Source: Polaribacter sejongensis (GTDB lineage Bacteria > Bacteroidota > Bacteroidia > Flavobacteriales > Flavobacteriaceae). Taken from it: a DNA stretch of 64,000 bases. Numbering within the stretch: position 1 is the stretch's first letter; every line of letters starts with the position of its first letter. The notes under the pieces were generated by a model. That model saw only the letters and a list, made by a program, of their open reading frames with translations, had not been told where the DNA came from and did no database searches. Below are positions 49,402 to 58,657 of the stretch, piece after piece. Both the position numbers and the translations under genes were made by a program. The DNA is taken from contig NZ_CP150667.1 of the NCBI RefSeq assembly GCF_038024065.1, positions 3,789,501 to 3,853,500 of the forward strand, read 5' to 3'.

Positions 49402-49409
49402 TATTTTTG
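49402..49409 (+). promoter_or_regulatory. -7 element of the Lrp-family gene
   Basis: TATTTTTG matches TAnnTTTG, 20 bp upstream of the ATG. No -33 TTTG is seen at standard spacing. Confidence 0.4.
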
Positions 49410-49429
49410 AGTGAATTAAACTTGAATCA

Positions 49430-49858
49430 ATGGTTAGTGAGATAGATAAGGAAATAATCGAAATATTAAAAAAGAATGCGAGGGCTTCATTTGCAGAAAT
49501 AGGAAGAAAAATTGCACTTTCACCATCCTCTGTAAGAGAAAGGGTTCAGAAATTAGAAGATTTAGGAGTTATAAAAGCATATAATATAAAATTAAACCAC
49601 GCTATGTTAGGTAGTGGCTTAGAGGTATTTGTAATGTTAAAAATATTTGATGGTAAGCTTAATTATATTTTATCAGAAATTACTACGTACCCAGAAGTAC
49701 AAGAGGTTTTTAGAATAACGGGGCCTTATAATATTCATATGCGTGTAGCGCTTCGAGATCAATTACATTTGCAAGAGTTTATAGACGAGCTTATTAAATA
49801 TGGTAGTCCGTGTACGTATCTTATACTTTCTGAACTTAAAAAAGAAGAAGTTTTGTAG
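49430..49858 (+). CDS. Lrp/AsnC-family transcriptional regulator
   Basis: This 142-residue protein has an N-terminal winged helix (IDKEIIEILKKNARASFAEIGRKIALSPSSVRERVQKLEDLGVI in segments) and a C-terminal RAM/AsnC effector domain (EVFVMLKIF, EVQEVFRITGPYNIHMRVAL). It should form dimers to octamers that respond to an amino acid. It is divergent from the TauE/SafE permease gene, a common arrangement in which the regulator controls the exporter. It is probably monocistronic. Confidence 0.93.
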   Translation: MVSEIDKEIIEILKKNARASFAEIGRKIALSPSSVRERVQKLEDLGVIKAYNIKLNHAMLGSGLEVFVMLKIFDGKLNYILSEITTYPEVQEVFRITGPYNIHMRVALRDQLHLQEFIDELIKYGSPCTYLILSELKKEEVL

Positions 49859-50045
49859 TTGGTAAAATAATATGAATTAATGATTTTGATTGTTTTCTAA
49901 AGAAATATTTAAGATCCTCCACATATGCCAATTATTAAACAAAAATTAGAAAGTAAATCAGTATGCGGAATATTTATGCTATTGGTACAAAGTTTTAACA
50001 TTGGTTTAAGAGCATTGTTTTATTAAAAAGCTATTTTCGGGCGAT

Positions 50046-51050
50046 ATGAAAACCTATAAACTCCTTTTTTTATTGTTGATATTCATTCAGTTATCATGCA
50101 ATAGTCAACAGAAAAAAATAAACGGATTAAGCTTTGTTGCTTCAAGAGATACAATAAATAAAACACATATAAATTCGGTCTTAGAAGCGAAAAGTAATTA
50201 TGTTGCATTAATGCCATTTGGATTTATTAGAGACCTTTCTTTTCCTGAAGTTGGTTTTAATTCTAGCAGACAATGGTTTGGAGAAACTAGAGGAGGTTTA
50301 TTGCAGTATGCAGAAGAATTTCAGAAAAAGAATGTAAAAATTATGGTGAAACCTCAAATTTGGGTTGGTCATGGTTTTTTTACAGGTGATATAAAAATGG
50401 ATTCTGAAGAAAACTGGAAAGCATTAGAAGTTTCTTATTCAGATTTTATCTTAACCTATGCAAAAGCAGCACAAGAAATTAATGCAGACATATTTTGTAT
50501 TGGTACAGAATTAGAAAAGTTTGTAATGAACAGACCAGAATATTGGCATCAATTAGTTAAAGAAATTAAAAAAGTTTACAAAGGGAAACTAACTTATGCT
50601 GCAAATTGGGATGAATACAAACGAATTCCTTTTTGGAATGAATTAGACTTTATTGGTGTAGATGCTTATTTTCCTTTAAGTGATAAAAAAACACCTTCTG
50701 TTAAGGAGTTCGAATTAAGTTGGCAACCTCACAAAAAAGAAATTTTACAAGTTCAAGAGAAATTTAAGAAACCCATTTTATTTACAGAGTTCGGTTACCG
50801 AAGTGTAGATTATACAGGGAAAGAACCTTGGGACGCAAATAGGGTAGAAGGTAGTGTAAATTTGCAAGCTCAGGTAAATGGTTTACAGGCAATCCATAAT
50901 CAGTTTTGGAAAGAAGAATGGTTTGCAGGTGGTTTTATTTGGAAGTGGTTTCATAAACACGATAAAGTTGGTGGAAGCAACGATAATAGATTTACACCAC
51001 AAAATAAACCAGCAGAAGCAACAATTAGAAAATTATATCAAGAAAATTAG
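50046..51050 (+). CDS. Lipoprotein glycoside hydrolase, GH113-like
   Basis: This 334-residue lipoprotein (lipobox QLSC, Cys18) has a TIM-barrel glycosidase similar to GH113 beta-mannanases: KIMVKPQIWVGHG, FCIGTELEKF with the likely acid/base Glu (about residue 160), LDFIGVDAYFPL, and KPILFTEFGYRS with the likely nucleophile Glu (about 243). A Trp-rich C-terminal strand (GGFIWKWF) lines the cleft. It would act at the surface or periplasm on mannan or a related beta-glycan. No SusC/D pair is beside it, so it is not a clear polysaccharide utilisation locus. Confidence 0.85.
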   Translation: MKTYKLLFLLLIFIQLSCNSQQKKINGLSFVASRDTINKTHINSVLEAKSNYVALMPFGFIRDLSFPEVGFNSSRQWFGETRGGLLQYAEEFQKKNVKIMVKPQIWVGHGFFTGDIKMDSEENWKALEVSYSDFILTYAKAAQEINADIFCIGTELEKFVMNRPEYWHQLVKEIKKVYKGKLTYAANWDEYKRIPFWNELDFIGVDAYFPLSDKKTPSVKEFELSWQPHKKEILQVQEKFKKPILFTEFGYRSVDYTGKEPWDANRVEGSVNLQAQVNGLQAIHNQFWKEEWFAGGFIWKWFHKHDKVGGSNDNRFTPQNKPAEATIRKLYQEN

Positions 51051-51131
51051 CATTCTAAAATATGACGAATGTCCTATATATTTAGGTCATTAGCGCTTAA
51101 ATTAGCATATTAACTAAAAACTACTACTACC

Positions 51132-51965
51132 ATGAAAAAAATAATTGTACCCATAGATTTTTCTGTACATTCTGAGCATGCCTTAAAAACGGCAGCTTTG
51201 TTAGCAAAAAAATACAAAGCAACTGTTTACGCGTTGCACATGTTAGATTTACAAGAAATTTCTTTAACGGAGAGTGAAGATAATCAGCATGAAAAAGCAA
51301 TTTTTTTCTTAAAATTAGCAGAAAAAAAGTTTAAAGATTTTCTGGTTAAAGATTTTTTAGAAGGTGTTAAACTTATTCCTGTAATAAAACAATTTAAAGT
51401 TTTTAGTGAAATAAATGACATTGCAAAAGAATTAAATGCAGATTTAATAATTATGGGATCTGAAGGAGCAAGTGGTCTAAAAGAATTTTTTGTAGGTTCT
51501 AATACAGAAAAAGTCGTACGATTTGCAAACTTACCGGTTTTAGTTATAAAAAATGAAATGGTAAATGCAGATTTTTCAGACATTGTGGTAGCTACAGATT
51601 TTTCTGAAGAAAGTATTCCTGGATTTCAAAGAATGTTAAAAACATTAGACTTTTTAAATGCCCAAAAACATATTTTATATGTGAATTTACCAAATGAAGA
51701 ATTTAAAACAACTTCTGAAATGGAAAAAATGGCAAATAATTTTTTATTGAAAGCAGAGGGAGATGTTCATAGAATGATTAATGTAAACTATGTTTGCGAT
51801 AGAACTGTAGAAAAAGGGATCCTAAATTTTTCGAATGCATTAGGTGCAGATTTAATTTCTGTAATTACGCATGGTAGAAAAGGATTATCTCATATTTTTG
51901 CAGGAAGTATTGCCGAGGATATTGCAAATCATTCTACCTTGCCAATTATTACGATTAAAATTTAA
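51132..51965 (+). CDS. Universal stress protein, tandem Usp domains
   Basis: This 277-residue cytosolic protein has two Usp domains (about 1-143 and 148-277). The first has KKIIVPIDFSVHSEHALKTA and IIMGSEGASGLKEFFVGSNTEKVVRFANLPVLVI, matching the ATP-binding G-x2-G-x9-G-S pattern. The second has IVVATDFSEES and VITHGRKGLSHIFAGSIAEDIANHSTLPIITI. It is followed after 6 bp by the gene for an internally duplicated lipoprotein, so they are likely co-transcribed. Confidence 0.93.
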   Translation: MKKIIVPIDFSVHSEHALKTAALLAKKYKATVYALHMLDLQEISLTESEDNQHEKAIFFLKLAEKKFKDFLVKDFLEGVKLIPVIKQFKVFSEINDIAKELNADLIIMGSEGASGLKEFFVGSNTEKVVRFANLPVLVIKNEMVNADFSDIVVATDFSEESIPGFQRMLKTLDFLNAQKHILYVNLPNEEFKTTSEMEKMANNFLLKAEGDVHRMINVNYVCDRTVEKGILNFSNALGADLISVITHGRKGLSHIFAGSIAEDIANHSTLPIITIKI

Positions 51966-51971
51966 AAAGAT

Positions 51972-53375
51972 ATGACTATTAAAAATTTTTTGAGAACAGT
52001 TTTTGTTTGCTTTTTTTTATTTTCTTGTACCGAAGATAACGATATTACTGTTCCAAGAAATTTACAGGAATATATAGATACTTCATCAAACACAGATTTA
52101 GGAGACGTTTTTGCATATGCAGCAAGTGCAAGTGGAGACACTAGTACAACGTATATATATACAGCACCAGAAGAAGGAGCTACAGATATTAGATATTACG
52201 AAGCAGATAGCTTAAGTGTAGATCAATTAGATTTTTCTAATTACAGAAGACAGAACCTAACTGCAACAAATGTTTATGAAGGAGAATTGAAGCGTTTTTC
52301 TAGGTCTGGTTCCGAAGAAAATTGGTGCATTGTTACTTACATGTTAGATGGCGAATTACATAAATCAAACCCAATTCGTTTAAAAAATGCAACAAACCCA
52401 ACAAGTTGGACGGATGAAGTTACTATAGAATATCCAACAACTTTAAATCCAAAATTCACTTGGTCAGATTTTGGAGTGAGTGATAATGTAATTTATTTTG
52501 AAGCTATTTCTGAAGTAGAAGATGATATTTTAATTTCAGGTACGTATACTTTAGATAAAATATTTCAATATTTTGATACCTCTAATGTAGAAAGTTCTAT
52601 ACATGTTTCGCAATCTCCTGCCGATTTGGTAGAAGATACAGAATATCTTTTTACTATGATGGCAATTAGTGATGATTATTGGGTAAATACCGTAATTTTA
52701 GAAACATTTGTTCCTAGAAATTTAGAAGAATATGTAGCTTTAAATTCATCTAAAACCATTGAAAGTGCATTGGCTTTTGCAGCTAGTAGTAGTGGTTCTA
52801 AAAGTCTTTCTTATATTTATTATGATTTCTTAACAGGTTCTTCTGCTATGAGATATTATGAAACAGACAATACCTTGGTAGGTAAAAATGATTTTTCTAA
52901 TTATAGAAGAAAAATGCTAACAGATGAAGCTGTTTATGGAGGAAAACTAAGAAGGTACAATAGAACAGATGATGCAGAAAGTTGGTGTATTGTTACATAC
53001 GTTATTGATGAAACATTGCATATTTCTAATCCAGTAAAAATTAAAAATCAAACAAGGCCTACAGAATGGTTTACGGATCTTACCATAGATGCTTCGGAAT
53101 CATTAATGCCGATATTTACTTGGACGGATGGTTCTTATGTAGAGAATGTTGAATATCTAGAGATAATTACGGATGCTGATAGTGATTTGTTATCAGGTAC
53201 TTTTACAGAGGATAAAATGTTTCAATATTATGATACTTCGAACGTTACTTCAAAAATAAATTTAGAGACACCAGCAGCATTAATTTTAAATGAAGATTAT
53301 AAAATTACGGTAATGGGTTTAAGTGATGATTTTTGGGTAAACCTGATGATTCAAGAAACCTTTACGGTAGAGTAG
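51972..53375 (+). CDS. Internally duplicated lipoprotein of unknown function
   Basis: This 467-residue lipoprotein (lipobox LFSC, Cys19) consists of two tandem copies of a unit of about 220 residues (27-246 and 247-467). Both begin VPRNL(Q/E)EY and share FAYAAS/LAFAAS, DFSNYRR, a single Cys in NWCIVTYMLD / SWCIVTYVID, NPTSWTDEVTIE / RPTEWFTDLTID, FQYFDTSNV / FQYYDTSNV and DDYWVN / DDFWVN. I do not recognise the unit. It looks beta-rich and acidic. Close linkage to the Usp gene is the only contextual clue. Confidence 0.8.
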   Translation: MTIKNFLRTVFVCFFLFSCTEDNDITVPRNLQEYIDTSSNTDLGDVFAYAASASGDTSTTYIYTAPEEGATDIRYYEADSLSVDQLDFSNYRRQNLTATNVYEGELKRFSRSGSEENWCIVTYMLDGELHKSNPIRLKNATNPTSWTDEVTIEYPTTLNPKFTWSDFGVSDNVIYFEAISEVEDDILISGTYTLDKIFQYFDTSNVESSIHVSQSPADLVEDTEYLFTMMAISDDYWVNTVILETFVPRNLEEYVALNSSKTIESALAFAASSSGSKSLSYIYYDFLTGSSAMRYYETDNTLVGKNDFSNYRRKMLTDEAVYGGKLRRYNRTDDAESWCIVTYVIDETLHISNPVKIKNQTRPTEWFTDLTIDASESLMPIFTWTDGSYVENVEYLEIITDADSDLLSGTFTEDKMFQYYDTSNVTSKINLETPAALILNEDYKITVMGLSDDFWVNLMIQETFTVE

Positions 53376-53699
53376 GTTCTCTAGAAAAAGCTTCTAAACG
53401 TTAATACTTTTGTTCGGTAATCATTAGTTTCCGATTAATCCTTTTTTTAATAAGTGGTTTTACGTATTTTATAAATGACACCCTGGTTTTTTGAAATAAT
53501 TTTATTGAGAAAAGACAAACTAATTTTAGCTTAAGTTCGGGGTGTTTGTAAAGTAGTAGAAACTAAGTCTTGGTTCTTGATTCTAAAAATGAAGTGGTCT
53601 TATGTCTTTTATTCGACAATAATGTTTGGTAATCTAAATTTAATCTTACAATTCTTGTTCTCTTATAAAAATACTTAGTTTTGTCAAAAACAAATTTAG
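53376..53699 (+). promoter_or_regulatory. Intergenic region with promoter of the phosphatase gene
   Basis: TTG at 53655-53657 and TAGTTTTG at 53676-53683 are separated by 18 nt, close to the -33/-7 consensus. The predicted start site would leave a very short leader before the ATG at 53700. The remaining 280 bp show nothing recognisable. Confidence 0.5.
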
Positions 53700-54431
53700 A
53701 TGAGAACTTTTGCAATTGGAGATATTCATGGAGGATTAAAAGCATTAATTCAGGTTTTAAATAAGCTAGAATTAAAAGATGGCGATAGAATTATTTTCAT
53801 GGGAGACTATGTAGATGGTTGGAGTGAATCAGCACAAGTTGTTGCGCTTTTACTAGAGTTGTCTCAAAAATTCGACTGTGTTTTTATCAAAGGAAATCAT
53901 GATGTTTGGTGTCAGAATTGGTTAAAAGATGCAAATGATGTAAATCCTATTTGGTTTTTACACGGAGGTAAAGAGACCATGGAAAGTTATGAAGGTTTCT
54001 CTGTTGAAGAAAAAAAACAGCACCTCACTTTTTTCGAGAATTTACCATTGTATCATATAGATACAGAAAACAGATTGTTTTTACATGCTGGTTTTACTTC
54101 TTTACATGGCGTAGAAAAAGAGCAATTTAAAGAGTTGTTTTATTTAGATAGGTCTTTGTGGGAGATGCTTTTAGCTTTAGACTCTAGAATCGAAAAAGAC
54201 TCTTTATTTTATCCAAAAAGAATACAACACTATAAAGAAATTTATATTGGACATACGCCAACAACAAACTACAATGAACCAAACCCAATAAACATTGCAA
54301 ATGTTTGGAATGTAGATACAGGTGCAGCTTTTAGAGGGAAAGTAACTGGTTTAAATATTTATACCAAAGAGTTTGTACAAAGTGATAGTTTACCAAGTTT
54401 GTACCCGAATGAAACAGGTAGAAATAAGTAA
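53700..54431 (+). CDS. PPP-family Ser/Thr-type metallophosphatase
   Basis: This 243-residue calcineurin-like phosphoesterase of the bacterial PPP type has the three metal motifs: IGDIHGG (residues 7-13), MGDYVDGWSES (about 35-45) and KGNHDVW (about 64-70), plus later His residues in LFLHAGF and YIGHTP. These bind two metal ions. It may act as a protein phosphatase or ApaH-like Np4A hydrolase. It is monocistronic; a diverged palindromic repeat lies between it and the convergent peptidase gene. Confidence 0.92.
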   Translation: MRTFAIGDIHGGLKALIQVLNKLELKDGDRIIFMGDYVDGWSESAQVVALLLELSQKFDCVFIKGNHDVWCQNWLKDANDVNPIWFLHGGKETMESYEGFSVEEKKQHLTFFENLPLYHIDTENRLFLHAGFTSLHGVEKEQFKELFYLDRSLWEMLLALDSRIEKDSLFYPKRIQHYKEIYIGHTPTTNYNEPNPINIANVWNVDTGAAFRGKVTGLNIYTKEFVQSDSLPSLYPNETGRNK

Positions 54432-54458
54432 TTTTTATGTTGCTTATGGTTTAGCTTG

Positions 54459-54575
54459 TCATTCCGAATGAGGAACGAAGAGGAATCTCATAGTTCCAGT
54501 TCTTTTTTTTTAGAATGTGTTAATGTATTAAGTCATTTCAAAGAGGAACAACTTCGAAACCTACTATGTGGCATT
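54459..54575. repeat. Diverged single copy of the palindromic repeat
   Basis: GTCATTCCGAATGAGGAACG and GAGGAATCTCATAG match the 5' half of the array at 30350-30815. The 3' half is degraded (GTCATTTCAAAGAGGAACAA). Confidence 0.7.
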
Positions 54576-54614
54576 ACTATTTAGTGACAGAAATACACTG
54601 AATTTTCAACACAA

Positions 54615-54660
54615 AAAAAGGTTAAAGAAACATTTATTTTCATGTTTCTTTAACCTTTTT
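54615..54660. terminator. Long hairpin terminator after the S46 peptidase gene
   Basis: AAAAAGGTTAAAGAAACAT (54615-54633) pairs with the complement at 54642-54660. It lies 22 bp past the peptidase stop on the minus strand, and A/T flanks make it work in both directions. Confidence 0.88.
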
Positions 54661-54682
54661 TAATACTTAATATATACTTTAA

Positions 54683-56776
54683 TTATTTATCTTTCTTCGG
54701 ATGTACGATGGTCATTTCATCTATTAAATGAGTCGCTCCAGCATATTTATCAACAATAAATAATACATATCTAATATCTACCATAATGTTTCTACAAATT
54801 TCAGGATCGTAGTTCATATCACTCATGGTTCCTTCCCAAACTCTATCAAAATTTAGACCGACTAAGTTTCCTTCAGCATCTATTGCAGGACTTCCAGAAT
54901 TACCACCTGTGGTGTGATTTGTACCTAAAAAGCACACAGGAACTTTACCATTTTTATCTGCATACTGTCCGTAATTTTTAGTTTTGTGAAGTTCACGTAA
55001 TTTCTCTGGAACATCAAATTCATAATCTCCAGGAACATATTTTTCAATAACTCCATCTAAATAACTAACAGGATTATAGTAGACAGCATCTCTTGGTGCG
55101 TAGCCTCTAACTTGTCCGTAGGTTACACGTAAAGTACTGTTTGCATCCGGAAAATAACGCGCATTTGGCAATGCTTCCATCAATGCTTTCATGTAGGTTT
55201 TTTGCAAAGCTACAATCGGTTCATTTTTTAGTTGATACTCTCTATTCAGATCATTGTAAAAAGCAGCAATCATTGGTTTAGCATATTGATATGCAGCATC
55301 ATTATTCAAGTTTTTAAGCACTTTTTTAGCCTTTCCATCAAACAATTGTAAAGCGGTATCTAAATTTGTAAAAGCTGTTTTTTCATAAATACTAGCATCA
55401 ACGTTCTCGTTATAAAAAGGCATTACATTTTCGAATACTCCTTTATCTACACCTACATCATAATTTTTATGAATGCCTTTTAAAGTGCTTTCTATAGCAG
55501 CTTTTGCTTTGTCAAAAGACGCTGGATCTTTATTAATACTTTGCTCAAACTGATACGCTCTAAAAGTCATACTCATTAGCTCATTAGTCACTAAAAAGAC
55601 TTCAATAAAGTTTCTTCTTTTGATGTTGATAGGAGCAAACTCTTTATACAAACGATCAAATTCAGGAAGGATATTTCCATATTTTTCCGTTAAGTTTTTT
55701 TCTGCCAAGGCTTTTGTAAATGTAGCTTCAAAAGCTTGTCTTTTTTCTACAGCGTTACTTTTCTTAATCCCTAAATTTTCTCCAATCCATTTTTTCCAAG
55801 AATTTGCAATTCCAGCTTGTTTAGAAGCGTATTTAATACGAACCTCATCACTCTCTTTCATTTTTGCATCAATAACCTTTAATGCAGCTTCCCTAATGGC
55901 AATATTTGTTGGGTTGTATTCTTCAGTAATATGCTTAATTGCAGTAGCAGGTAAGTATTCATTTGTAGTTCCTGGAAAACCAAAAACTAAGGTAAAATCT
56001 CCTTCTTCTACACCGTCTAAAGAAATTGGTAAAAAGTGTTTTGGTGTATAAGGTACGTTGTCTTTACTGTATTTTGCAGGGCGATTATTTGCATCTGCAT
56101 AAATTCTGAACATAGAAAAATCTCCAGTATGTCTAGGGAAAACCCAGTTGTCTGTGTCGCTACCAAATTTACCAATACTTGTTGGAGGCGCACCTACTAA
56201 ACGAATATCATCAAAACGCTCTGTCACAAATAAAAAGAACTGATTTCCTTGAAAAAAGGATTTTATTTTAGTTTGTTGCCAAGCTTCTTTGGTAATTTTT
56301 TTTTGTAAAGCATTCCCATTTTTTGTAATGATAGATTGTTTTTCTCTTTCAGTTAAAGTGTCATTTACACCTGCAAGAACGCTGTCTGTAACATCTTCTA
56401 TACGTACAATAAACTCTATATATAAACCAGGATTTGGTAATTCTTGCTCTAAATTCATTGCCCAAAAACCATCTTTTAGGTAATCATTTTCTAAGGTAGA
56501 ATGAGATTGAATTTGACCAAATCCACAATGATGATTGGTTAAAATTAAACCTTTTGGAGAAATAATTTCACTAGTACAGCCTCCATTAAAATGCCCAATA
56601 GCATCTTTTAAGCTAGAATTGTTGACATCGTAAATGTCTTTTGCTGTTAATTTACTTCCTAAAGAAGTCATTTCTTGCTCGTTCATTCCTTCTAAAAGAG
56701 ACGGAATCCACATACCACCTTGTTGCGCAGAAACTTGTACAAAAAGGAATAAAAATAGAATTTTAATGTATTTCAT
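54683..56776 (-). CDS. dpp11: S46-family dipeptidyl-peptidase, DPP11 type (Asp/Glu-specific)
   Basis: This 697-residue secreted peptidase has a signal peptide ending VSAQ. It has GLILTNHHCGFGQ with the catalytic His (82/83), DTDNWVFPRHTGDF with the Asp region near 225, and GGNSGSPAIDAEG with Ser at about 627. FDRVWEGTMSD places an Arg 18 residues after the Ser, the position that in Porphyromonas DPP11 (Ser655, Arg673) selects acidic P1 residues; DPP7 has Gly there. It removes dipeptides ending in Asp or Glu from peptides in the periplasm, feeding asaccharolytic growth on protein. Confidence 0.93.
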   Translation of the reverse strand: MKYIKILFLFLFVQVSAQQGGMWIPSLLEGMNEQEMTSLGSKLTAKDIYDVNNSSLKDAIGHFNGGCTSEIISPKGLILTNHHCGFGQIQSHSTLENDYLKDGFWAMNLEQELPNPGLYIEFIVRIEDVTDSVLAGVNDTLTEREKQSIITKNGNALQKKITKEAWQQTKIKSFFQGNQFFLFVTERFDDIRLVGAPPTSIGKFGSDTDNWVFPRHTGDFSMFRIYADANNRPAKYSKDNVPYTPKHFLPISLDGVEEGDFTLVFGFPGTTNEYLPATAIKHITEEYNPTNIAIREAALKVIDAKMKESDEVRIKYASKQAGIANSWKKWIGENLGIKKSNAVEKRQAFEATFTKALAEKNLTEKYGNILPEFDRLYKEFAPINIKRRNFIEVFLVTNELMSMTFRAYQFEQSINKDPASFDKAKAAIESTLKGIHKNYDVGVDKGVFENVMPFYNENVDASIYEKTAFTNLDTALQLFDGKAKKVLKNLNNDAAYQYAKPMIAAFYNDLNREYQLKNEPIVALQKTYMKALMEALPNARYFPDANSTLRVTYGQVRGYAPRDAVYYNPVSYLDGVIEKYVPGDYEFDVPEKLRELHKTKNYGQYADKNGKVPVCFLGTNHTTGGNSGSPAIDAEGNLVGLNFDRVWEGTMSDMNYDPEICRNIMVDIRYVLFIVDKYAGATHLIDEMTIVHPKKDK

Positions 56777-56814
56777 ATAGTTGTTTTTAAAAAGTGATAA
56801 AGATACAAAAAGAG

Positions 56815-57699
56815 TTACTTTTTTACTATAGGATATAGTTCTTGTTCGATGAAGTTTTTAGGGAATTCCTCATCACCTTCAAAACCTAATTCGATATCTC
56901 TACCAGAATACGGAATGTAGTTTGTTTTAAAAATATAATCCCAAATACTTAATGTAATTCCGAAGTTTACACCATTTTTTCTGTCTTCTGGTAATACTTT
57001 AACGTGATGCCAAATGTGCATTTTCGGATTGTTTAAAATGTATTTTAACCAACCATAGTCCCAATTAATGTTTGCGTGGTTTAAGTGCCCAATAAAAATG
57101 TTAAAAAAGTGAACTATAGCAACATCTTGTGCAGAGAATCCACCAATAATTGCCAACGGAATGTATTTTAAAGAACTGTAAACTACGGGTTCCATCCAGT
57201 GGTAACGTAAATGTGCAGCAAAGCCCATTTCTTTTACAGAGTGATGCACTTTGTGAAAATTCCAAAGAAACTCGAACGTGTGTAATAGTCTATGCGTCCA
57301 CCATTGTACAAAATCAACCACAATAAAAAAGATGAAAATACGTGCAAAAAATGGGAGATTATTAATTTCTAACAATTGAAAATTTGCAATTGACAAACCT
57401 ACAATTCCTAAAATATCATTAAACAACTCTGCTGCCGAATTAGATAAAGCGATGAGCACAATTAAATTCAGTATAAAGAAATTGAAAAACATGTAAAAGG
57501 TATCTAGCCAAAAGTCTTTTCTAAATAATGATTGGTTTTTTCGCCAAGGAAAAATAGCTTCCAATCCCCAAACAACTAGAGAAATAATAATTAATCCGTA
57601 GAAATAGTTCTCCCAATTAAGATCCATTAAAACAGATTGTTTTACGTAATTCCAATAATCAGAATAGGAACTTTTTATGATGTCGATGTATTTGTTCAT
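56815..57699 (-). CDS. Sterol desaturase / fatty-acid hydroxylase family membrane protein
   Basis: This 294-residue membrane protein has four or so helices and the di-iron His clusters HRLLHTFEFLWNFHKVHH (about residues 135-152), a histidine pair in FIGHLNHANINW, and KMHIWHHV. Members hydroxylate or desaturate lipids or carotenoids using oxygen. The substrate is unknown. It lies 38 bp upstream of the peptidase gene on the same strand and 83 bp downstream of the nucleoside phosphorylase gene, but no functional link is apparent. Confidence 0.9.
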   Translation of the reverse strand: MNKYIDIIKSSYSDYWNYVKQSVLMDLNWENYFYGLIIISLVVWGLEAIFPWRKNQSLFRKDFWLDTFYMFFNFFILNLIVLIALSNSAAELFNDILGIVGLSIANFQLLEINNLPFFARIFIFFIVVDFVQWWTHRLLHTFEFLWNFHKVHHSVKEMGFAAHLRYHWMEPVVYSSLKYIPLAIIGGFSAQDVAIVHFFNIFIGHLNHANINWDYGWLKYILNNPKMHIWHHVKVLPEDRKNGVNFGITLSIWDYIFKTNYIPYSGRDIELGFEGDEEFPKNFIEQELYPIVKK

Positions 57700-57782
57700 T
57701 GGTTCTTTGTGTCGGTAATATAGATCCTTCAGTTTTTTGAAACCTGAAAGGTCTGACGTACTCTAATTTTGTTTAAATCAAA

Positions 57783-58598
57783 CTATATTACTTTTATCAC
57801 CTCTTTAAACAGCGTAATCATTTTAGGTTCAGCTTCACCGGCAATAGCAATAATTTCTGTAATATCTACAGGTTGTAAATTTTTAGGATCACATTCATCC
57901 GTTAATACAGAAATGGCCGCACAAGGCAAGTTGAGTTGTTTTGCAACGATAACTTCCGGAACGGTACTCATACCAACGGCATCAGTTTCTAAAATTTGCA
58001 ACATTCTATATTCTGCTCTAGTTTCCAATTGCGGACCTAAAACACTTGTGTAAACACCTTTGTGTAATAATATACCTTGCTCTTTGGCAACCGCTATAAT
58101 TTTGGTGTTTATTTCTTCGGAATATGGCGCTAACATATCTGCAAAGATATTTCCAAAAGTATTGGCTCCTTGAAAAGCTAAAGGAGAACTTCCTTGTAAA
58201 TTAATGTGATCTTCAATCAGCATTAAATCTCCTTTTTTGTATGATAAGTTAATGGCTCCTGAAGCATTAGAGATTAGTAGGTTTTTAATACCTAAACCGT
58301 GCATAGTTCTAATTCCGTATGTTACTTCCCAAGCATTGTAGCCTTCGTATAAGTGAAAACGTCCAGCCATTACAAGTACCTTTTTTCCAGACAATTCTCC
58401 GTAAATTAATTTACCAGAATGAAACTCTACCGTTGCTACCGGAAAATTTGGAATATCTGAATACGAAATTTCTTTTTCTATTGAAATTTCGTTAACTATC
58501 TTTCCTAATCCTGTTCCTAAAACAATTCCGATTTCTGGGTTTGTAATTCCATTTGATTTTAAAAAATCGATGGTTTCTTGTAATTGTTGTTTTTTCAT
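57783..58598 (-). CDS. Purine-nucleoside phosphorylase (PNP, trimeric type)
   Basis: This 271-residue enzyme splits purine nucleosides with phosphate. Family motifs are GIVLGTGLGKIV (phosphate loop), VMAGRFHLYEGY, ISNASGAINLSYKKGDLMLIEDHINL, GPQLETRAEYRML, VGMSTVPEVIVA and SVLTDECDP. It is first downstream of a TIGR04282 glycosyltransferase gene with a 59-bp gap on the same strand. In known arsenosugar clusters a PNP removes adenine from a 5'-deoxy-5'-dimethylarsinoyl adenosine, so it may work in that pathway besides salvage (inference). Confidence 0.92.
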   Translation of the reverse strand: MKKQQLQETIDFLKSNGITNPEIGIVLGTGLGKIVNEISIEKEISYSDIPNFPVATVEFHSGKLIYGELSGKKVLVMAGRFHLYEGYNAWEVTYGIRTMHGLGIKNLLISNASGAINLSYKKGDLMLIEDHINLQGSSPLAFQGANTFGNIFADMLAPYSEEINTKIIAVAKEQGILLHKGVYTSVLGPQLETRAEYRMLQILETDAVGMSTVPEVIVAKQLNLPCAAISVLTDECDPKNLQPVDITEIIAIAGEAEPKMITLFKEVIKVI

Positions 58599-58657
58599 GT
58601 ATGCTGAATTTAGTTCAGTATCTGTTGTCTGGTCGAGCGCAGTCCAGAATAATTTTG

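Noticed and set aside
53563..53745. 60-codon minus-strand open frame upstream of the phosphatase gene
   Set aside because: Overlaps the phosphatase promoter and start, with no signal or family features.
55620..56051. 143-codon plus-strand open frame inside the S46 peptidase gene
   Set aside because: Antisense to a clearly conserved peptidase; composition is that of a reverse-strand shadow.
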